Positions 63,183 through 64,000 of a stretch of DNA of 64,000 nucleotides are shown piece after piece. Numbering within the stretch: the first letter of the stretch is position 1; each line of letters opens with the position of its first letter. The DNA is taken from positions 4,960,001-5,024,000 of the forward strand of contig NZ_CP075583.1 in NCBI RefSeq assembly GCF_023509035.1. The letters are read 5' to 3'. Source of the stretch: Janthinobacterium lividum. GTDB lineage: Bacteria > Pseudomonadota > Gammaproteobacteria > Burkholderiales > Burkholderiaceae_D. Below the pieces are notes generated by a model that was not told the DNA's origin, did no database searches, and was given only the letters and a program-made list of their open reading frames with translations. The position numbers and the translations under genes were made by a program.

Positions 63183-64000
63183 ATGAATTTGCGCCTATCC
63201 GTCGACGCCCTGCGTGTGTTCAGGGCAGTGGTACAAACCGGCAGCATGAGCCAGGCCGCCAGCCTGCTCCATCTGAGCCAGTCGGCCGTCAGCTGGAAAA
63301 TCAAGCGGCTGGAGCAGCAGCTCGATTGCCAGCTGCTGGCGCGCAGCGGTGGGCTGTTTGGCACGACCGACCAGGGAGCCGTGCTGCTGCGGCATGCGGT
63401 GAACATTGTCGACGCCCACGATGATGCCATCGCCCATTTTTCGCCATCGGCGATGCACGGCCGGCTGCGCATCGGCGTGACAGAGCAGATTTCATTGACG
63501 GACGTGTTTGCGGTGCTGTCGCAGTTTTCGCATCACCACCCCAAGGTGGACGTGCAGCTGGTGGTGGAGCAAAGCCAGGTATTGCGCGAACGCTTTGCCG
63601 ACGGCGTGCTCGATGTGATTTTGCACCAGGATTTTGCCGGCACGGTGGTGCCGGGCGACACGCTGTTATGGACAGAAACGCTGCATTGGTGCGCCGCCAC
63701 GGCAGAGCAGACTTGGCCGGGGGAGACCGTCAAACTGATCACCTACGGGCCGCACTGCTTTTACCGCCGGCTGGCCGAGGAAAAGCTGGGCCAGGCCGGC
63801 ATGGCCTGGAGCGTGGGCCTGGAATGCCCGTCGGTGGCGGGCATGCTGACCGCAATTGCCGCCGGCTTGGGCACGGCGGTGGTCAATGAACGCAACTTGG
63901 GCCAGGGTATACACCGGCATGCGGCACTGGAACGGCTGGCACCGCTGCCCCGTGTCGCCAGCCTGCTGAGGGCCAATGACAAGCTGCCCGACCCGGTGCG
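63183..64000 (+). CDS. LysR-family regulator (3' end outside window)
   Basis: About 272 residues of a LysR protein are visible: MNLRLSVDALRVFRAVVQTG, SMSQAASLLHLSQSAVSWKI (helix-turn-helix), KRLEQQLDCQLLARSGGLFG, then the effector domain GRLRIGVTEQISLTDVFAVL. The frame is open to the window end. It is divergent from the hydrolase-GST pair across 99 bp and should regulate it. The length is consistent with only about 20-30 residues missing. Confidence 0.9.
   Translation, partial: MNLRLSVDALRVFRAVVQTGSMSQAASLLHLSQSAVSWKIKRLEQQLDCQLLARSGGLFGTTDQGAVLLRHAVNIVDAHDDAIAHFSPSAMHGRLRIGVTEQISLTDVFAVLSQFSHHHPKVDVQLVVEQSQVLRERFADGVLDVILHQDFAGTVVPGDTLLWTETLHWCAATAEQTWPGETVKLITYGPHCFYRRLAEEKLGQAGMAWSVGLECPSVAGMLTAIAAGLGTAVVNERNLGQGIHRHAALERLAPLPRVASLLRANDKLPDPV

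Overview
The window is chromosomal DNA of a high-GC betaproteobacterium. The best fit is Oxalobacteraceae, most likely a Janthinobacterium-type soil or water organism. That assignment is inference. It rests on base composition, an ssuEAD sulfonate cluster, a phasin, a subclass B3 metallo-beta-lactamase of the kind known from Janthinobacterium, coniferyl aldehyde dehydrogenase, an IS66 remnant and a long intergenic palindrome. I found no rRNA, tRNA or CRISPR array. Apart from one small island, coding is dense and GC-rich.

1 to 8.9 kb is a sulfur-scavenging locus. On the minus strand lie ssuE, ssuA and the 5' part of ssuD, which runs off the left edge. Divergently there is an SfnB-type flavin oxidoreductase, a MetQ/NlpA-type binding protein, a DszA/NtaA-type FMN monooxygenase and a second SsuA/SsuC/SsuB-type importer. 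A serine acetyltransferase gene (11.4-12.3 kb) carries a palindrome whose half-sites recur in the ssuE/sfnB intergenic region, and an O-acetylhomoserine sulfhydrylase lies at 52.1 kb. 9 to 28.2 kb is mixed core and accessory content. It holds the B3 beta-lactamase, a META-domain lipoprotein, a Bcr/CflA exporter, a MocR regulator facing an AhpD-like gene, MarR with an AlkD-like protein, TrxC, coniferyl aldehyde dehydrogenase, ArgO/ArgP, a phasin, and an exported creatininase with a beta-propeller protein.

28.2 to 32.1 kb is an AT-richer island of small unrecognised proteins ending at an IS66 remnant; it looks horizontally acquired. 32.2 to 39.8 kb has a serine hydrolase, a chemoreceptor, a patatin-like protein lacking the usual catalytic serine, and a LysR/MFS pair.

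39.8 to 52.0 kb is a maltose/maltodextrin regulon: lamB, a LacI-type repressor, a GH13 alpha-glucosidase (broken by one extra T), malK, malE, malF, malG, an exported alpha-amylase and a PfkB sugar kinase. lamB and the glucosidase-malK operon start from almost identical promoters, each with the repressor palindrome inside the -35/-10 spacer.

53.6 to 61.4 kb is the most unusual part: seven minus-strand genes that mostly overlap by 4 nt. They encode a MoxR-type AAA+ ATPase, two unknown proteins, a zincin-like/VWA protein, another unknown, a PaaK-like adenylate-forming enzyme and a NadR-like NMN adenylyltransferase/kinase. I do not recognise this combination as a described system. The right edge has a GST and alpha/beta-hydrolase pair divergent from a LysR gene cut by the window end.
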